Part shown: positions 17,618 through 27,707 of the stretch, in pieces | How the letters are laid out: the number at the start of each line of letters is the position of its first letter | Numbering within the stretch: position 1 is the first letter of the stretch | Assembly: GCF_041022165.1 (NCBI RefSeq) | Contig: NZ_CP163302.1 | Span: 2,728,001 to 2,792,000, forward strand | Source: Sinomonas sp. P10A9 | GTDB taxonomy: Bacteria; Actinomycetota; Actinomycetes; Actinomycetales; Micrococcaceae | Length of the DNA stretch: 64,000 nucleotides | Direction of reading: 5' to 3' | Notes under the pieces: model-generated | Databases searched by the model: none | What the model was told of the DNA's origin: nothing | The model's input: the letters and a program-made list of their open reading frames with translations, nothing else | Translations under genes and position numbers: made by a program

Positions 17618-20600
17618 CTAACGCAGCGCCTTCGCGACAAGTGCCTCGAGCTCTGCCTCCCCCGCGAGCCCGGTGGGACGCACCACGGTTCCGTCCGCGA
17701 GGTAACAGAACGCGGCGCGGATCGTCTCGAGCGGTGCGCCGGTGAGACGGGACCAGGCCAGACGGTAGACCGCCAGCTGGACCGAGCGGGACTTCGCCTC
17801 GGAACCCTTCGGCGCCCTCCCGGTCTTCCAGTCGACGAGGTCCCATCCGCCGTCGGCATCCCGGAACACGGCATCAATCCGGCCGCGTACGACGACGGGC
17901 CCCACCCGGGTCTCGATGGGGACCTCGACGTGTGCGGGCCGACGATCGGCCCATTCCGTGCGCTTGAACGCCCGCACGAGCGTGCCCAGCTCGTAGGCCT
18001 CGTCCACGTGCTCGTCCGAGCTGTCGAAGCCCTCAAGGTCGAGCATGGCGCTCGTGCCGTAGTGCTCCTCGACCCAGGCGTGGAAAGCGGTGCCCCTTCG
18101 GGCCGCCATCCCGGGCCTTCGCGGGACCGGCCGCCGGAGTTGGCGCACCACCGCGTCCCGGTCCTCGCCGAGGGCTACGAGTGTGGAGGCCGAGACGTGC
18201 TCGGGAAGCCGGACTCCTGCGGCGCCCTCGGACCGGGTCTGCTCTGCTAGCAGCAGCTCGGCCTCACGGGCCCAGTCCGCAGCGCGTCCGACGGCGGCGC
18301 GATGTCCTTCTGCGGCAGCGTGTCGGGGGGCAGCGGGGTGTCCGGTGTCGCGGGTTTCCCCCGGACCGGGCCCGTGGATCTTGGCCAAGACCTTCCCGGC
18401 AGCGGCTTCGACGGCGGCACGTCGGCCCGGGGCGAGGCTGCGGCGGAGCCCCGTCACCGCGTCGAGCGGCCCTTCGAGCGGGTCGTAGGGCCAACGGGCG
18501 CGTTCGGATTCCGCCTGCAGAGGGTTCTCGTCCGGCAGGTCGGCGTCGTCGGCCCACGCGATGACCTCGAAGCCATGCGCACCGGCGGCCTCGTGCAGTT
18601 CGTCCAGGAACGGGGAGGCCTCCATGGGCTTGGTCCGCGTGCTGCTCCACGCGAAGCCTGTGGCCACGAGCAGCGAACGAGCACGGGTGAACGCGACGTA
18701 GGCGAGGCGCCGGTCCTCACGTTCCGCATGCTCGGAAGCGTCCTCGGAGAAGAGCTTCTCTGCGTCGACCCAGCCCTTCTGGTCGGGCTGGTCGGTGTCC
18801 CAGGCCGGAAGGTCCTCGCGGTCCCCACGCAGCGGCCAGGGAAGGGCCGATGTCCCGCTCGTCCACCTGTCGTTCCCGCCGGACGGGAACATCCCGCGGT
18901 TGAGGCCGGCAACCACGACAGCGTCCCACTCGAGGCCCTTCGACGCATGAATGGTCAGGAGCTGGATGGCCCCCGGCGTCGGATCACTCGGGGCCATGTC
19001 GAGCCCGGACTCCTCCTGTGCCGCAGCCTCGAGCCAGGTCAGGAATGCGAGCAGCCCAGGCTCGTGCGACTGGGCGAGGAAGGAGGCTGCCGCCTCGGCA
19101 AACGCGTCCAGGTTGCGCCGCGCCTCGTGCACCGAGACGCCGGGCCGGGCCGCGAGCTCGATGTCGAGGAGCAATGCTCGCTCGACGTGCGAGATGACGG
19201 TGGAGAGGTCGTCCCCGGCCATCGACCGCAGCGTGCGCAGTTCGTCGCGCACGCGGCCCAGACGGGAGAGGCCTTCGACGCTCAGGCTGCGCCCGGCGCC
19301 CGACGCCCATGCATCCCGCGGCAGTCGGTCGATCGCCTCGATAAGGCTTGAGGCCTCGGCAAGATCACCCTCGATGAAGGCGTCCTCCTCCGTGCCGGGT
19401 GCATCAAGATCCTGTTCATCGGGCCGGGCGGCGTGGGCCCGGAGCGCCGCTAGGTGGCGCGACCAGTCGGCGAGCGCCATGAGGTCCGCCGAACCGATCC
19501 TCCAGCGCGCGCCGGCCAGGAGGCGCATGAGGGCATCGGAGCGGCCTGGGTCTGCGATGACCCTCAGGGTCGAGACGATGTCAATGACTTCAGGCGTGTC
19601 GAGCAGGCCGCCCAATCCGACGACCTCGAAGGCCATCCCCCTGCGCTCGAACTCGCCCCGGATTGCGGCGAACTGGGACCGCTTGCGGCACAGGACCGCA
19701 AGGGTCGGACCGTGTTGGGACTCGCTGCCCTCCCGTGACGGCCAAGTCCGGATGAAGGCCTCGAGTTCGTCGGCGACCGCGGTCGCCTCTTCACGTTCAT
19801 CGGGAAACCGCCCGATCCGTACGCGGCCTGCGTCCGCGTACGGGCGAGGCTCAAGCCCCCGCACGTCGACACGCGCGCCTCCCACGAGGTAGGCGGGCGG
19901 ACGTGCCAGCGGGGCGGCAACGGTGTTGGCAGTCTCGAGCACGGTCGTCGAGTTCCGCCAGGCGGTGGTGAGGTGAGAGGTCCACGCGGGTGCGAGCGCG
20001 CCGTCGTGCGTCACACGCGGGAAGACGCGGGGGAAGCTCTCGAGCTGCCCCGCGGAGGCTCCGCGGAAGCCGTAGATCGACTGGTTCGGATCACCCACTG
20101 CCGTCACGGCCTGCCCGCCCCCGAACAGGGCGGAGAACAGCACCAGCTGGGCGTAGGACGTGTCCTGGAATTCGTCCAGGAGCACCGTGCGGTACTGCGA
20201 CGCCAGCAGTCGGCCGGCCTCCGGGACGGTCGTCGCGACACGCGCGGCCAGCGCCACGAGATCGCCGTAGTCCAGGACTCCGCGGTCCCGCTTGGCGGCA
20301 GCGTAGCGCGCGGCAAGTCGTGCCACGAGCGCTCTGTTGCGCAGCTTCTTGAGCAGCTCCAGCGCCGCGGCAGTCTGCTTCCCTCCGCGTCCCCCCGGCG
20401 GAAGCTTCTCAAGCCGGGCTACCTCGTGCTCGAGCCATTCGCGCACGCTCTCGGGTTCCTGCAGGTGTTCGGCGCACTCGCCAGCCATCTGGGTGACGGC
20501 GGCGATGAGAGTGCTCTTGGCCGGGAAGCCGTCCCACGTACCGCCGTCGTAGGCCTCCACGACGCGGGCGGCAAGCTGGAACGACTGCGCCGGGCCGAGG

Positions 20601-21097
20601 ATCACCGCGTCACGCTCGACTCCCAGCCGCAGTCCGTGGTCTTGGACCACGGTGTTCGCGAACGAATGGTAGGTGGAGACGGTCGGGTCGAGCGACTCGG
20701 GATCGGCGGCGGAAGGGGCGATGCCCTCGATGCCGCGGCGGGCGAGACGGGTGAGACGGCCCAGCTGGGTGCGGATGCGCGCTGAGAGCTCGCCAGCAGC
20801 CTTACGTGTGAACGTCACCCCGAGCACCTCGTCGGGCCGCACCCAGCCGTTGGCCACGAGCCACACGACCCGGTCCGCCATCGTCGCAGTCTTGCCGGAG
20901 CCTGCTCCCGCGACGACGAGGCGAGGTTCGAGCGGCGACGAGATGATCTCGGACTGCTGCGGAGTGGGCCGGTGCTGTCCGAGGAGTTCGGCGAGCTCCT
21001 CGGGGGTAAATCGCGGTTCGGGAACCTCGCCGAGAGACCCGTTGGAGGGCTCGCCGGGCCCCTCCCTGACACCGAAATCGACGGCATCTGCGCTCAT
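17618..21097 (-). CDS. adnB: AdnB: helicase-nuclease subunit of the AdnAB end-resection motor
   Basis: A 1159-residue protein with an N-terminal UvrD-like motor and a C-terminal PD-(D/E)xK nuclease. Motor motifs: GAGSGKTATM, VLGVTFTRKAAGE, VLLDEFQDTS (intact DE), VGDPNQSIYGFRGA, LLTIHASKGLEWD, YVAFTRAR. The nuclease shows GTAFHAWVE, VRGRIDAVF and DLVDWKTGRAP followed by QLAVYRLAW, so catalytic Asp and DxK are present. With AdnA it would unwind and resect double-strand DNA ends, the actinobacterial counterpart of RecBCD/AddAB. The ATG at 21097 overlaps the adnA stop (ATGA), which implies stoichiometric translation. It is convergent with the phosphotransferase gene, only 25 bp away. Confidence 0.93.
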   Translation of the reverse strand: MSADAVDFGVREGPGEPSNGSLGEVPEPRFTPEELAELLGQHRPTPQQSEIISSPLEPRLVVAGAGSGKTATMADRVVWLVANGWVRPDEVLGVTFTRKAAGELSARIRTQLGRLTRLARRGIEGIAPSAADPESLDPTVSTYHSFANTVVQDHGLRLGVERDAVILGPAQSFQLAARVVEAYDGGTWDGFPAKSTLIAAVTQMAGECAEHLQEPESVREWLEHEVARLEKLPPGGRGGKQTAAALELLKKLRNRALVARLAARYAAAKRDRGVLDYGDLVALAARVATTVPEAGRLLASQYRTVLLDEFQDTSYAQLVLFSALFGGGQAVTAVGDPNQSIYGFRGASAGQLESFPRVFPRVTHDGALAPAWTSHLTTAWRNSTTVLETANTVAAPLARPPAYLVGGARVDVRGLEPRPYADAGRVRIGRFPDEREEATAVADELEAFIRTWPSREGSESQHGPTLAVLCRKRSQFAAIRGEFERRGMAFEVVGLGGLLDTPEVIDIVSTLRVIADPGRSDALMRLLAGARWRIGSADLMALADWSRHLAALRAHAARPDEQDLDAPGTEEDAFIEGDLAEASSLIEAIDRLPRDAWASGAGRSLSVEGLSRLGRVRDELRTLRSMAGDDLSTVISHVERALLLDIELAARPGVSVHEARRNLDAFAEAAASFLAQSHEPGLLAFLTWLEAAAQEESGLDMAPSDPTPGAIQLLTIHASKGLEWDAVVVAGLNRGMFPSGGNDRWTSGTSALPWPLRGDREDLPAWDTDQPDQKGWVDAEKLFSEDASEHAEREDRRLAYVAFTRARSLLVATGFAWSSTRTKPMEASPFLDELHEAAGAHGFEVIAWADDADLPDENPLQAESERARWPYDPLEGPLDAVTGLRRSLAPGRRAAVEAAAGKVLAKIHGPGPGETRDTGHPAAPRHAAAEGHRAAVGRAADWAREAELLLAEQTRSEGAAGVRLPEHVSASTLVALGEDRDAVVRQLRRPVPRRPGMAARRGTAFHAWVEEHYGTSAMLDLEGFDSSDEHVDEAYELGTLVRAFKRTEWADRRPAHVEVPIETRVGPVVVRGRIDAVFRDADGGWDLVDWKTGRAPKGSEAKSRSVQLAVYRLAWSRLTGAPLETIRAAFCYLADGTVVRPTGLAGEAELEALVAKALR

Positions 21098-24000
21098 TCA
21101 GTCACCTGCCGTCCGCGCGAGCACAGCGGGCAGACGTCGGGCAGCCTGCACCCGCCCGAAAACCCGGCCCCGGGCTCATGGCGAGCCTCGAAGGTCGCAC
21201 CGGCCATGATCTCCGCTGCGCGCTCGACGAGCTGGATGGCCCACGCCGCGTCGTCGAGGGCTGTCTGCTGCTGGACCGTGAGCTTGACCGTCCCGTCGCC
21301 GAGCTGGACGAGTTCGGCTCCTCCGGCGGATCCACTGCCCGGCTGAGCCTCGCCTTCATCCGCGAAGGCGCCGGCCAGTACGGCCACCTGGTAGGAGGCC
21401 AGCTGGGCGTGCTCCTCGAGCTCGACCGCCTTCGGTTTGCGCTTGCCTGTCTTGAGGTCGACAACGACGAGCCGGCCCGCGTCGTCGACCTCGAGCCGGT
21501 CGACCTGGCCGCGCAGCACTGTGCGCGCGGCGATCTCCGCTGTTCCGATGCCTTCCAAGGACGTGGCGAAGTCGACCTCGACGCCGAGGAGTTCACGACC
21601 ATTCGTGCGGACATACTCCGCGAGCTTCCGGACCATCGACGTGGCCCGTTCGAAGTCGAGCTCTCCCTCCCACGAATCGCCGAGGCCAAGGCTAGGCCAG
21701 CGGCGCCGTAGTTCGGCCAGATACTCGGGCGACGTGCCCGCCGGAATGTCCTGTGCGATGGCGTGGACCAGGGTCCCAAGACTCCGGGCGAAATCCGTGG
21801 TTGCCTCTCCCCCGGCGGCCGAGACGAACCAGTCGAGGGGATTCTTCGAAGCTGTCTCAACCTTGGAGGGCGAGACATAGACGGTTCCCTCCGGCGGCAC
21901 CACCGGGCCCGCGCTGCTCAGCGGCGCGAGGCCATACCACTCGCCGGGGTGGGCACCGGGTGCGCCCGCGGCGACAAGGTCCGCAAGGAGGCTCGCCGCG
22001 AACGGGGCATCGTCGTCGTCCTGTTCCACCGACTGCCTCAACTCAGCCACGAGGGGCCGAAGCCCCAGACTGCGCGGTACGAGGGTGAAGGGCCGCACGG
22101 TCACGTCGTCGGGAAGCGGGGCGATGTAGTCGAGGAACGGCGAGGGCACCTCGTCTTCGGTGGAGGCGCCAGTGCACACGAGGCGCTCGGAGGCCCGCGA
22201 GACAGCTGCCGAGAATGAGCGCAGTTCGTCGTAGCGGATGTCCTGGACCCGCGCCCGCGCAGTGACGAGAAGTGCCGACACGACTCCGAGGTCAAGGCAG
22301 TCGGTGAAGAGGGTGCTTCCGAGGAGCTCCCCACGCAGGCGCGTGTTGGGCCAAGCGCCGTCCTGCAGGCCCGCGACGAACACGAGCCTCCACTCGCGTC
22401 CAGCCGCGCTCGCGGGCGTCAGGAGCTCGACGGCGTCCTCGGCCTGTGCGCGCGGCGCAAGGGTGTCCATGGGCAGCTCCTGCTCGGTGAGGTAATCGAG
22501 GAACTGGCCCGGCGATGCGCCGGGAAGCCTGTCCACGTACCGCTCTGCCGTGTGGAACAGGGCCATGAGTGCATCGAGATCGCGGTCCGCGCGCAGCCCC
22601 AGGACCCCGCCCGACAATGCGAGGCCGTACCAGCGCTTGGCGAGCCCGGCGGCGTCCCACAGGGCCCAGAGAACGGTCTCTGCGGTGGCGCCGGCCTCCT
22701 CGGAGGCGGCCCGGCCGCGGGCGATCATACGGGAGATCCTCCGCGCGGCGCTGGCCTCGAGGCCGAGCGCGTCGAGGGCCCCTGGGATCTCGAGGGCCTC
22801 GACGAGGAGCGCATCGCTGGCCCTGCCGCCTCCCGCGGACAGCTCAAGCTGGCGGAGCGACTGCCGCAGCCTGCGCAGCTCGAGTGCCGAGGCGCCACCG
22901 ATGCGCGAGGTGAGGAGCTCCACCGCGGTCTCCGCCGTGAGCTCCTCAGGGCGGAGCGCGAGCCTGAAGGCCGTGAGCAGCGGCCGGACGGCGGCCTCGT
23001 CGCGAACCGCAGTCTCCGCGATGGGCACCTTGACGGGGATGCCCTGGCCCGCGAGGAACCGTTGGATCTGCTCGAGCTTGGACCCTGAGCGGACGATCAC
23101 AGCCATCTGCCCGTACCCGATGCCGCCGAGCAGGCGGGAATCCTGGATCCGGTGGGCGAGATAGCGCAGCTCGTGGAGCGATGAGTGCAGCACGTGGGCC
23201 TCGACGGCGGGGGCGCTGTCGCCTGCCGCGTCGGGGCGCTCCCGGTGGCCCGGCACCACGAGTCGTCGCGCGGACTGCCCGCCCGGGATGGCGGAGATCC
23301 GCTGCGCGACGCCCTCCCACGCCGCCGCGATCCCGGCCGGGAGCCGCTGTGAGGTGGTCAGGGAGAACTCCGCAAGGGACCCGAGGAGTACGCGCAGGCT
23401 CGGCACGAGCTCAGGCCGTGCGCCGCGGAAGCCCTGCACAACGACATCGGGGGCCGCAGTGGCGATGACGTCGCGTCCGTCGCACAGGACAGCGAGGAGC
23501 TCGAGGACCGACGGGCTCGATTCCTGGACGTCGTCGACGCAGACCAGCTCGAGCCTCGCGCGCTCTTGGGCGAGCAGGTCCGCGTCCTCCGTGAGGATCA
23601 TGCGGGCGGTGGTGATGATCCCGGCCGGGTCGAAGGCCTCCGGCATGCGGAGCTCAATGATGTCGCGGTACTCCGCATAGAGCTGGGAGGCGGCAACCCA
23701 TTCGGGGCGCCCTGCCCGGGCCCCGAGCTGGGCGAGCTCGTCCGCCGTCGTGCCGTATTCGGTGATCCGGTCGAAGAGCTCGCGGACCTCCTGCCTGAAG
23801 CCGCGCGTGCCCAGAGCCGCCTCGAACCCCTTCGGCCATGCGGGCCCAACCCCGGAGGCCCGATGGCCCTCGAGGATCTGTTTGACGATCAGGTCCTGCT
23901 CGGAGCCCGAGAGGAGCCGCGGTGGGCGGGCGAGCCAGTCGAGGCGCCCCTCGGCACGGGCACGGCGGATGAGGTCGAAGGCATAGGACTGCCACGTTCG

Positions 24001-24318
24001 TGCCGGGGGCGCGCTCAGGCTGCGGTCAAGCCGCGCGGTAAAGGCGTCGCGGAGCCGAGCCGAAGCAGCTCTCGTGGGGGCAAGCAGCAGGACCCCTGCG
24101 GGGTCAACGCCGTCCCGCCTCACTCTCATGACTGCAGACTCGACAAGCACGCGGCTCTTCCCTGTTCCGGGCGCACCCCAGACGAGGATCGGACCGCTTC
24201 CCCGCTCGAGTGCGAGCACCTGCTCTTGGTCCGGAGAGGGCACCCAGCTGCGCTCAAGGCGCTGCGCGGACGGACCAAGGAGCTCCAGCGTGGTTGCGGA
24301 GGCAGGATGCGCGGTCAT
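21094..24318 (-). CDS. adnA: AdnA: partner helicase-nuclease subunit of AdnAB
   Basis: A 1074-residue partner of AdnB. The motor has GAPGTGKSRVLVE as motif I, but motif II reads LVCVDDVQESSP, with Asp in place of the usual catalytic Glu, in keeping with AdnA being the weak or silent motor. The C-terminal nuclease shows VLRGQVDRLEV and LVVVDLKTGKRKP followed by QLASYQVA. The extreme C-terminus has three clustered cysteines (GCRLPDVCPLC), reminiscent of the AddB-type iron-sulfur nuclease, but the usual first Cys before the nuclease is absent. The ATG at 24318 (MTAHPASATTLELLG) shares ATGA with the stop of the upstream ATL gene, so ATL, adnA and adnB are one coupled operon. Confidence 0.92.
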   Translation of the reverse strand: MTAHPASATTLELLGPSAQRLERSWVPSPDQEQVLALERGSGPILVWGAPGTGKSRVLVESAVMRVRRDGVDPAGVLLLAPTRAASARLRDAFTARLDRSLSAPPARTWQSYAFDLIRRARAEGRLDWLARPPRLLSGSEQDLIVKQILEGHRASGVGPAWPKGFEAALGTRGFRQEVRELFDRITEYGTTADELAQLGARAGRPEWVAASQLYAEYRDIIELRMPEAFDPAGIITTARMILTEDADLLAQERARLELVCVDDVQESSPSVLELLAVLCDGRDVIATAAPDVVVQGFRGARPELVPSLRVLLGSLAEFSLTTSQRLPAGIAAAWEGVAQRISAIPGGQSARRLVVPGHRERPDAAGDSAPAVEAHVLHSSLHELRYLAHRIQDSRLLGGIGYGQMAVIVRSGSKLEQIQRFLAGQGIPVKVPIAETAVRDEAAVRPLLTAFRLALRPEELTAETAVELLTSRIGGASALELRRLRQSLRQLELSAGGGRASDALLVEALEIPGALDALGLEASAARRISRMIARGRAASEEAGATAETVLWALWDAAGLAKRWYGLALSGGVLGLRADRDLDALMALFHTAERYVDRLPGASPGQFLDYLTEQELPMDTLAPRAQAEDAVELLTPASAAGREWRLVFVAGLQDGAWPNTRLRGELLGSTLFTDCLDLGVVSALLVTARARVQDIRYDELRSFSAAVSRASERLVCTGASTEDEVPSPFLDYIAPLPDDVTVRPFTLVPRSLGLRPLVAELRQSVEQDDDDAPFAASLLADLVAAGAPGAHPGEWYGLAPLSSAGPVVPPEGTVYVSPSKVETASKNPLDWFVSAAGGEATTDFARSLGTLVHAIAQDIPAGTSPEYLAELRRRWPSLGLGDSWEGELDFERATSMVRKLAEYVRTNGRELLGVEVDFATSLEGIGTAEIAARTVLRGQVDRLEVDDAGRLVVVDLKTGKRKPKAVELEEHAQLASYQVAVLAGAFADEGEAQPGSGSAGGAELVQLGDGTVKLTVQQQTALDDAAWAIQLVERAAEIMAGATFEARHEPGAGFSGGCRLPDVCPLCSRGRQVTE

Positions 24319-24734
24319 GGATCGATTCCATCGTCGGGGTCCGACATTTCTCGATGCAGTCGGCCGGCGCCGTGAAGCCGGGTCTCGAGGAGGTCCGCGA
24401 TCTCCTCGACGGCGTCGAGCTCTTCGTCCGTGGGGGCCCATCTGGCCCGGGCAAGGTCAACGCGCCACGCCCCCCGGCCGGGCTCGCCCCGTAGCGGGGT
24501 GCCCTCCGCGAGGTAGTTGTCGAGCGCGCGGGCCTCAAGCGATTCTGGAGCCGCGCCGCTTGCCTTGAGGACGCGCCACCACGCCACCTGACCGCCGTAG
24601 TGGGACATGACGGCCCCCACCTGGCGTGGTCCGCCCGCACCAAGCAGCTCGGCCACGTCGCCATAGGCAACGACACGCCCTTCCGGGATGAGCTCGATGA
24701 CGGCCAGCACCGCATCGACGTACTCCTCCCGCAT
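24315..24734 (-). CDS. Alkyltransferase-like (ATL) protein, MGMT family without the active cysteine
   Basis: A 139-residue protein of the O6-alkylguanine transferase fold. The helix-turn-helix region GRVVAYGDVAELLG and PRQVGAVMSHYG is typical, and the region where MGMT has the PCHRV alkyl-acceptor reads VAWWRVLKASG, with Trp in place of Cys. ATL proteins bind O6-alkylguanine and hand it to nucleotide-excision repair rather than repairing it themselves. The C-terminal 30 residues are acidic. A TAGGCT box (minus strand, 24741-24746) ends 6 nt before the ATG. It is the first gene of the operon with adnA-adnB, and the ATL-adnA order matches mycobacteria (Rv3204 region). Confidence 0.9.
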   Translation of the reverse strand: MREEYVDAVLAVIELIPEGRVVAYGDVAELLGAGGPRQVGAVMSHYGGQVAWWRVLKASGAAPESLEARALDNYLAEGTPLRGEPGRGAWRVDLARARWAPTDEELDAVEEIADLLETRLHGAGRLHREMSDPDDGIDP

Positions 24735-24827
24735 CGCTCCAGCCTAGTCGGGGGCGCCCACACGATTGTCCAAGCGCGCTGGCGTGCCTCGACGAGAAAT
24801 GTCGGAGGCCGCGAATAGCGTTGCAGC

Positions 24828-25589
24828 ATGAAGAGCGAAGCCCAGAACCCCCAGCTCCAGACCCCCGCAATCCATAATGCCCAGCCGTGGAACGCTGGGG
24901 CCAGGGCGGCCTTCGATCTCGAGACGACAGGACGCAACTCCCGTGCGGCTCGAATCGTCACCGCCAGCATCGTGGTGCTCGCTGCGGACGGCAGCGTCGA
25001 GGTCGAACACGAATGGCTCGCCGATCCCGGCGTCGAGATCCCCGCCGAAGCCGCTGAGGTCCATGGAATCACCACCGAGAAGGCCCGTTCGGAGGGTCGG
25101 CCTGCCGGGGAGGTGGTGGGCGAGGTCGCCTCCACGCTCCAGGATCTCTTCGATCGCGGGGTGCCTGTCGTGGCCTTCAATGCCTCGTACGACTTCACGG
25201 TCATGGCGGCAGAGTGCGCGCGGCACGGCATCTCCCAGCTCACGCGATTCCCCGTCCTGGATCCGTACGTCATCAACAAGCAGGTCGAGAGGTTCCGCAA
25301 AGGCAAGCGCACCCTCGGAGCCCTGTGCGAGCAGTACGGCGTGATCCTCACGGACGCACACAGCTCGGGTGCGGACGCGCTCGCCGCAGCGCAGCTGTTG
25401 GACGCCATGGTCACGCGCTTCCCCGAGCTCGACAGGCCTGCGGCCCATCTCCACCACAACCAGATCGATTGGTCGGCCGCCCAGGCCGCCGACTTCCAGT
25501 CGTACCTCCGCCGGACCAAGCCCACCGCCGTCGTGGAGGGTGACTGGCCGGTGCTCCTCCCGCACGACGCCGGTCAGGCTGGCTTCTAG
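24828..25589 (+). CDS. DEDDh 3'-5' exonuclease (DNA polymerase III epsilon-like)
   Basis: A 253-residue exonuclease of the DnaQ-like superfamily. Exo I is AAFDLETTG (D and E ligands), Exo II is VVAFNASYDF, and Exo III is HSSGADALAA (H then D, five residues apart), so the DEDDh set is complete. VHGITTEKARSEG is the usual intervening block. It lacks the polymerase-binding tail of a true epsilon subunit and more likely acts in RNA/DNA trimming or repair. The ATG at 24828 is 6 nt after a TAGCGT box (24816-24821) with no Shine-Dalgarno site. It is divergent from the ATL gene, with only 93 bp between the starts. Confidence 0.9.
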   Translation: MKSEAQNPQLQTPAIHNAQPWNAGARAAFDLETTGRNSRAARIVTASIVVLAADGSVEVEHEWLADPGVEIPAEAAEVHGITTEKARSEGRPAGEVVGEVASTLQDLFDRGVPVVAFNASYDFTVMAAECARHGISQLTRFPVLDPYVINKQVERFRKGKRTLGALCEQYGVILTDAHSSGADALAAAQLLDAMVTRFPELDRPAAHLHHNQIDWSAAQAADFQSYLRRTKPTAVVEGDWPVLLPHDAGQAGF

Positions 25590-25940
25590 CCTTCGTCCTC
25601 CGGGCTGCTCGGGACCGGTCACCATCCGCGCTGCATTGCAGTCTGCTGCAGCGACGGAGGATCACCTGAGAGTGAGATCACACAGCGGCGTGGGAACTTC
25701 CGCATTCTGCAGGCGTGTTCATGGATTCCGTTCCGACGCCTAGCCTGATTCAGATGAGGGAGTGGTCGAGATGGGCCGCCGAAGAATCTTCGATGATCGT
25801 TGCAATATTTCGGAATGTGTTCTCCGTCTATGCCCAAAGTGCCAGTAGCTCATAATGGTATGCAGCCCAGACGTCCCACCGTGCCGATCGCACGGTACAC
25901 GCGCGCGTCCTGCATTCACATCAGAAAGCGATGGCTCTCC
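25590..25940. other. Promoter-bearing intergenic region before the amino-acid importer
   Basis: This 351-bp region is noticeably more AT-rich than its surroundings, mainly 25750-25870. A CATAAT -10-like box occurs in GCTCATAATGG near 25850-25860, and TTGCAATATTTCGG near 25800 is another candidate element. No gene is supported. It should carry the promoter and any operator of the importer operon. Confidence 0.45.
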
Positions 25941-26894
25941 ATGAAGCTCAAAGCACCCAAGTGGCTCACGGTCGCACCCGTCGCGGCCGTACTCGCCCTC
26001 ACGCTGGCCGCCTGCGGCGGCGCAACGACGTCGTCGTCCGGCACTCCGACCAATGCTCTCCAGGGCAGCGACCAGCAGGCCCTCGACAAGTACACGACCG
26101 CGTCGGTGACCCCAGTCGACAAGATCGACACCTCGAAGCTCGGCCTCATCACGCCCGGCACCATCAAGGTCGGCACGCTCTCCGACGCGCCGCCGAACAT
26201 CTTCATCGACAAGGACGGCAACTTCACGGGGTACGACAACGAGCTCCTGAAGGCCATGGCCGCCAAGCTCGGCCTCAAGGTCGAGTTCGTCTCCACGAAG
26301 TTCCAGAGCCTCCTCGCCCAGGTCAAGACGAAGCAGTTCGACATGGGCTCGTCGTCGATCTCCACCACGGACGCACGCCGCGAGACGGTTTCCTTCACCA
26401 ACGGATATGACTTCGGCTACATGGCCATCGTCACGAAGGACGGCGCGAAGGTGAAGACTTTCGATGACCTCAAGGAGGGCGTCCGCATCGGCGTTGTCCA
26501 GGGCACCGTTCAGGACGACTTCGTCACGAACACGCTCAAGCTCGAGCCCGTGCGGTTCCCCGACTACAACACCGTCTACGCCAATGTGAAGAGCGGACAG
26601 ATCGACGCGTGGGTCGCCCCGTCGCAGCAGGCCGAGGGCCAGGTCAAGTCCGGTGACGGCACGGTCATCGCACAGAAGAAGGTCAACACCCAGAACTTCA
26701 CTGCTTACGCTGTGGCCAAGGAGAACCAGCCCCTCATCGACGCGCTCAACTCGGCGCTCGATGCGGTGATCGCCGATGGCACGTGGTCCAAACTGACCGC
26801 ACAGTGGTACTCGGACCGCCCCACCCTGAAGGAGCAGACTCCCGAGGGCTGGAAGCCGGGCAGCAAGGCCGTCCAGGTCAGTACTGCCAAGTAG
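25941..26894 (+). CDS. Amino-acid ABC transporter substrate-binding lipoprotein
   Basis: A 317-residue SBP_bac_3 family lipoprotein. The signal peptide ends in the lipobox LAAC with Cys25 as lipidation site, followed by a Gly/Thr/Ser linker. The fold opens with GTIKVGTLSDAPPNIFIDKD and FTGYDNELLKAMAAKLG, then SSSISTTDARRETVSFTNGY, the signature region of polar amino-acid binding proteins. The ATG at 25941 gives a standard lipoprotein start; an upstream in-frame extension has no signal features. Permease and ATPase follow at once. The ligand cannot be read from sequence; the LysE exporter and Lrp gene next door make an amino acid likely. Confidence 0.93.
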   Translation: MKLKAPKWLTVAPVAAVLALTLAACGGATTSSSGTPTNALQGSDQQALDKYTTASVTPVDKIDTSKLGLITPGTIKVGTLSDAPPNIFIDKDGNFTGYDNELLKAMAAKLGLKVEFVSTKFQSLLAQVKTKQFDMGSSSISTTDARRETVSFTNGYDFGYMAIVTKDGAKVKTFDDLKEGVRIGVVQGTVQDDFVTNTLKLEPVRFPDYNTVYANVKSGQIDAWVAPSQQAEGQVKSGDGTVIAQKKVNTQNFTAYAVAKENQPLIDALNSALDAVIADGTWSKLTAQWYSDRPTLKEQTPEGWKPGSKAVQVSTAK

Positions 26895-26930
26895 TCGGTT
26901 GCACCCACCTAGTCGACAGACAGGCACCAC

Positions 26931-27707
26931 ATGGATTACCTGACCAAACTCGGCGAGACCTTCTTTGACTGGAAGGTCATCGGCGAGGTCCTGCCGGCCA
27001 TGTTCGCGGTCGGCCTGCCGAACACGCTCGTGCTCGCGATCTCCTCCGGGATCATCGGGACCCTGCTCGGCATGCTCCTCGCGCTCATGGGTATCTCGCG
27101 TAATCCTGTGGTGCGGTGGATCGCCCGGGGGTACACGGACATCTTCCGTGGACTCCCGGCGATCCTCACGATCCTCGCGATCAGCCTAGGGTTCGGCCCC
27201 ATCCTCCGCGTGTTCACCGGCATCACGAGCCCCTATCCGATGGGCGTCGCTGCGCTCTCTCTCATCTCCGCTGCGTACATCGGCGAGATCTTCCGCTCGG
27301 GCATTCAAAGCGTCGAGAAGGGCCAGCTCGAGGCTGCGCGCGCCCTCGGCTTCGGCTACGGGCCGTCTATGCGGATGATCGTCGTGCCGCAGGGCGTCCG
27401 CCGCGTGCTTCCTGCGCTCATGAACCAGTTCATCTCGCTGATCAAAGACTCGTCCCTCGTCTTCACGATCGGCGTCACCTCGCGGGAGCGGGAACTGTTC
27501 CAAATCGGCCAAGACACCGCAGCGAACACCGGCAATCTCTCGCCCTACGTCGCGGCGGCGATTTTCTATCTGGCCATGACCATCCCGTTGACGCATCTCG
27601 TGAACTGGATCGACGCCCGCCTGCGGACCGGCCGGTCCAAGAACCGCGCCGAGAGGCCAGAGCCGGACGAGGCCGCAGCCATCGTCGGGAAGGGAGCCAA
27701 GTCATGA
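26931..27707 (+). CDS. Amino-acid ABC transporter permease (HisMQ type)
   Basis: A 258-residue integral membrane protein with about five to six segments. It contains the His/Glu/Gln-type permease domain ([40 protein letters not shown]) and the EAA loop [20 protein letters not shown] that contacts the ATPase. An alternative reading as two dissimilar permeases is not needed: one permease can form a homodimer. The C-terminus is charged and soluble. It follows the lipoprotein gene after 36 bp, and its TGA overlaps the ATG of the ATPase gene (ATGA). Confidence 0.93.
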   Translation: MDYLTKLGETFFDWKVIGEVLPAMFAVGLPNTLVLAISSGIIGTLLGMLLALMGISRNPVVRWIARGYTDIFRGLPAILTILAISLGFGPILRVFTGITSPYPMGVAALSLISAAYIGEIFRSGIQSVEKGQLEAARALGFGYGPSMRMIVVPQGVRRVLPALMNQFISLIKDSSLVFTIGVTSRERELFQIGQDTAANTGNLSPYVAAAIFYLAMTIPLTHLVNWIDARLRTGRSKNRAERPEPDEAAAIVGKGAKS

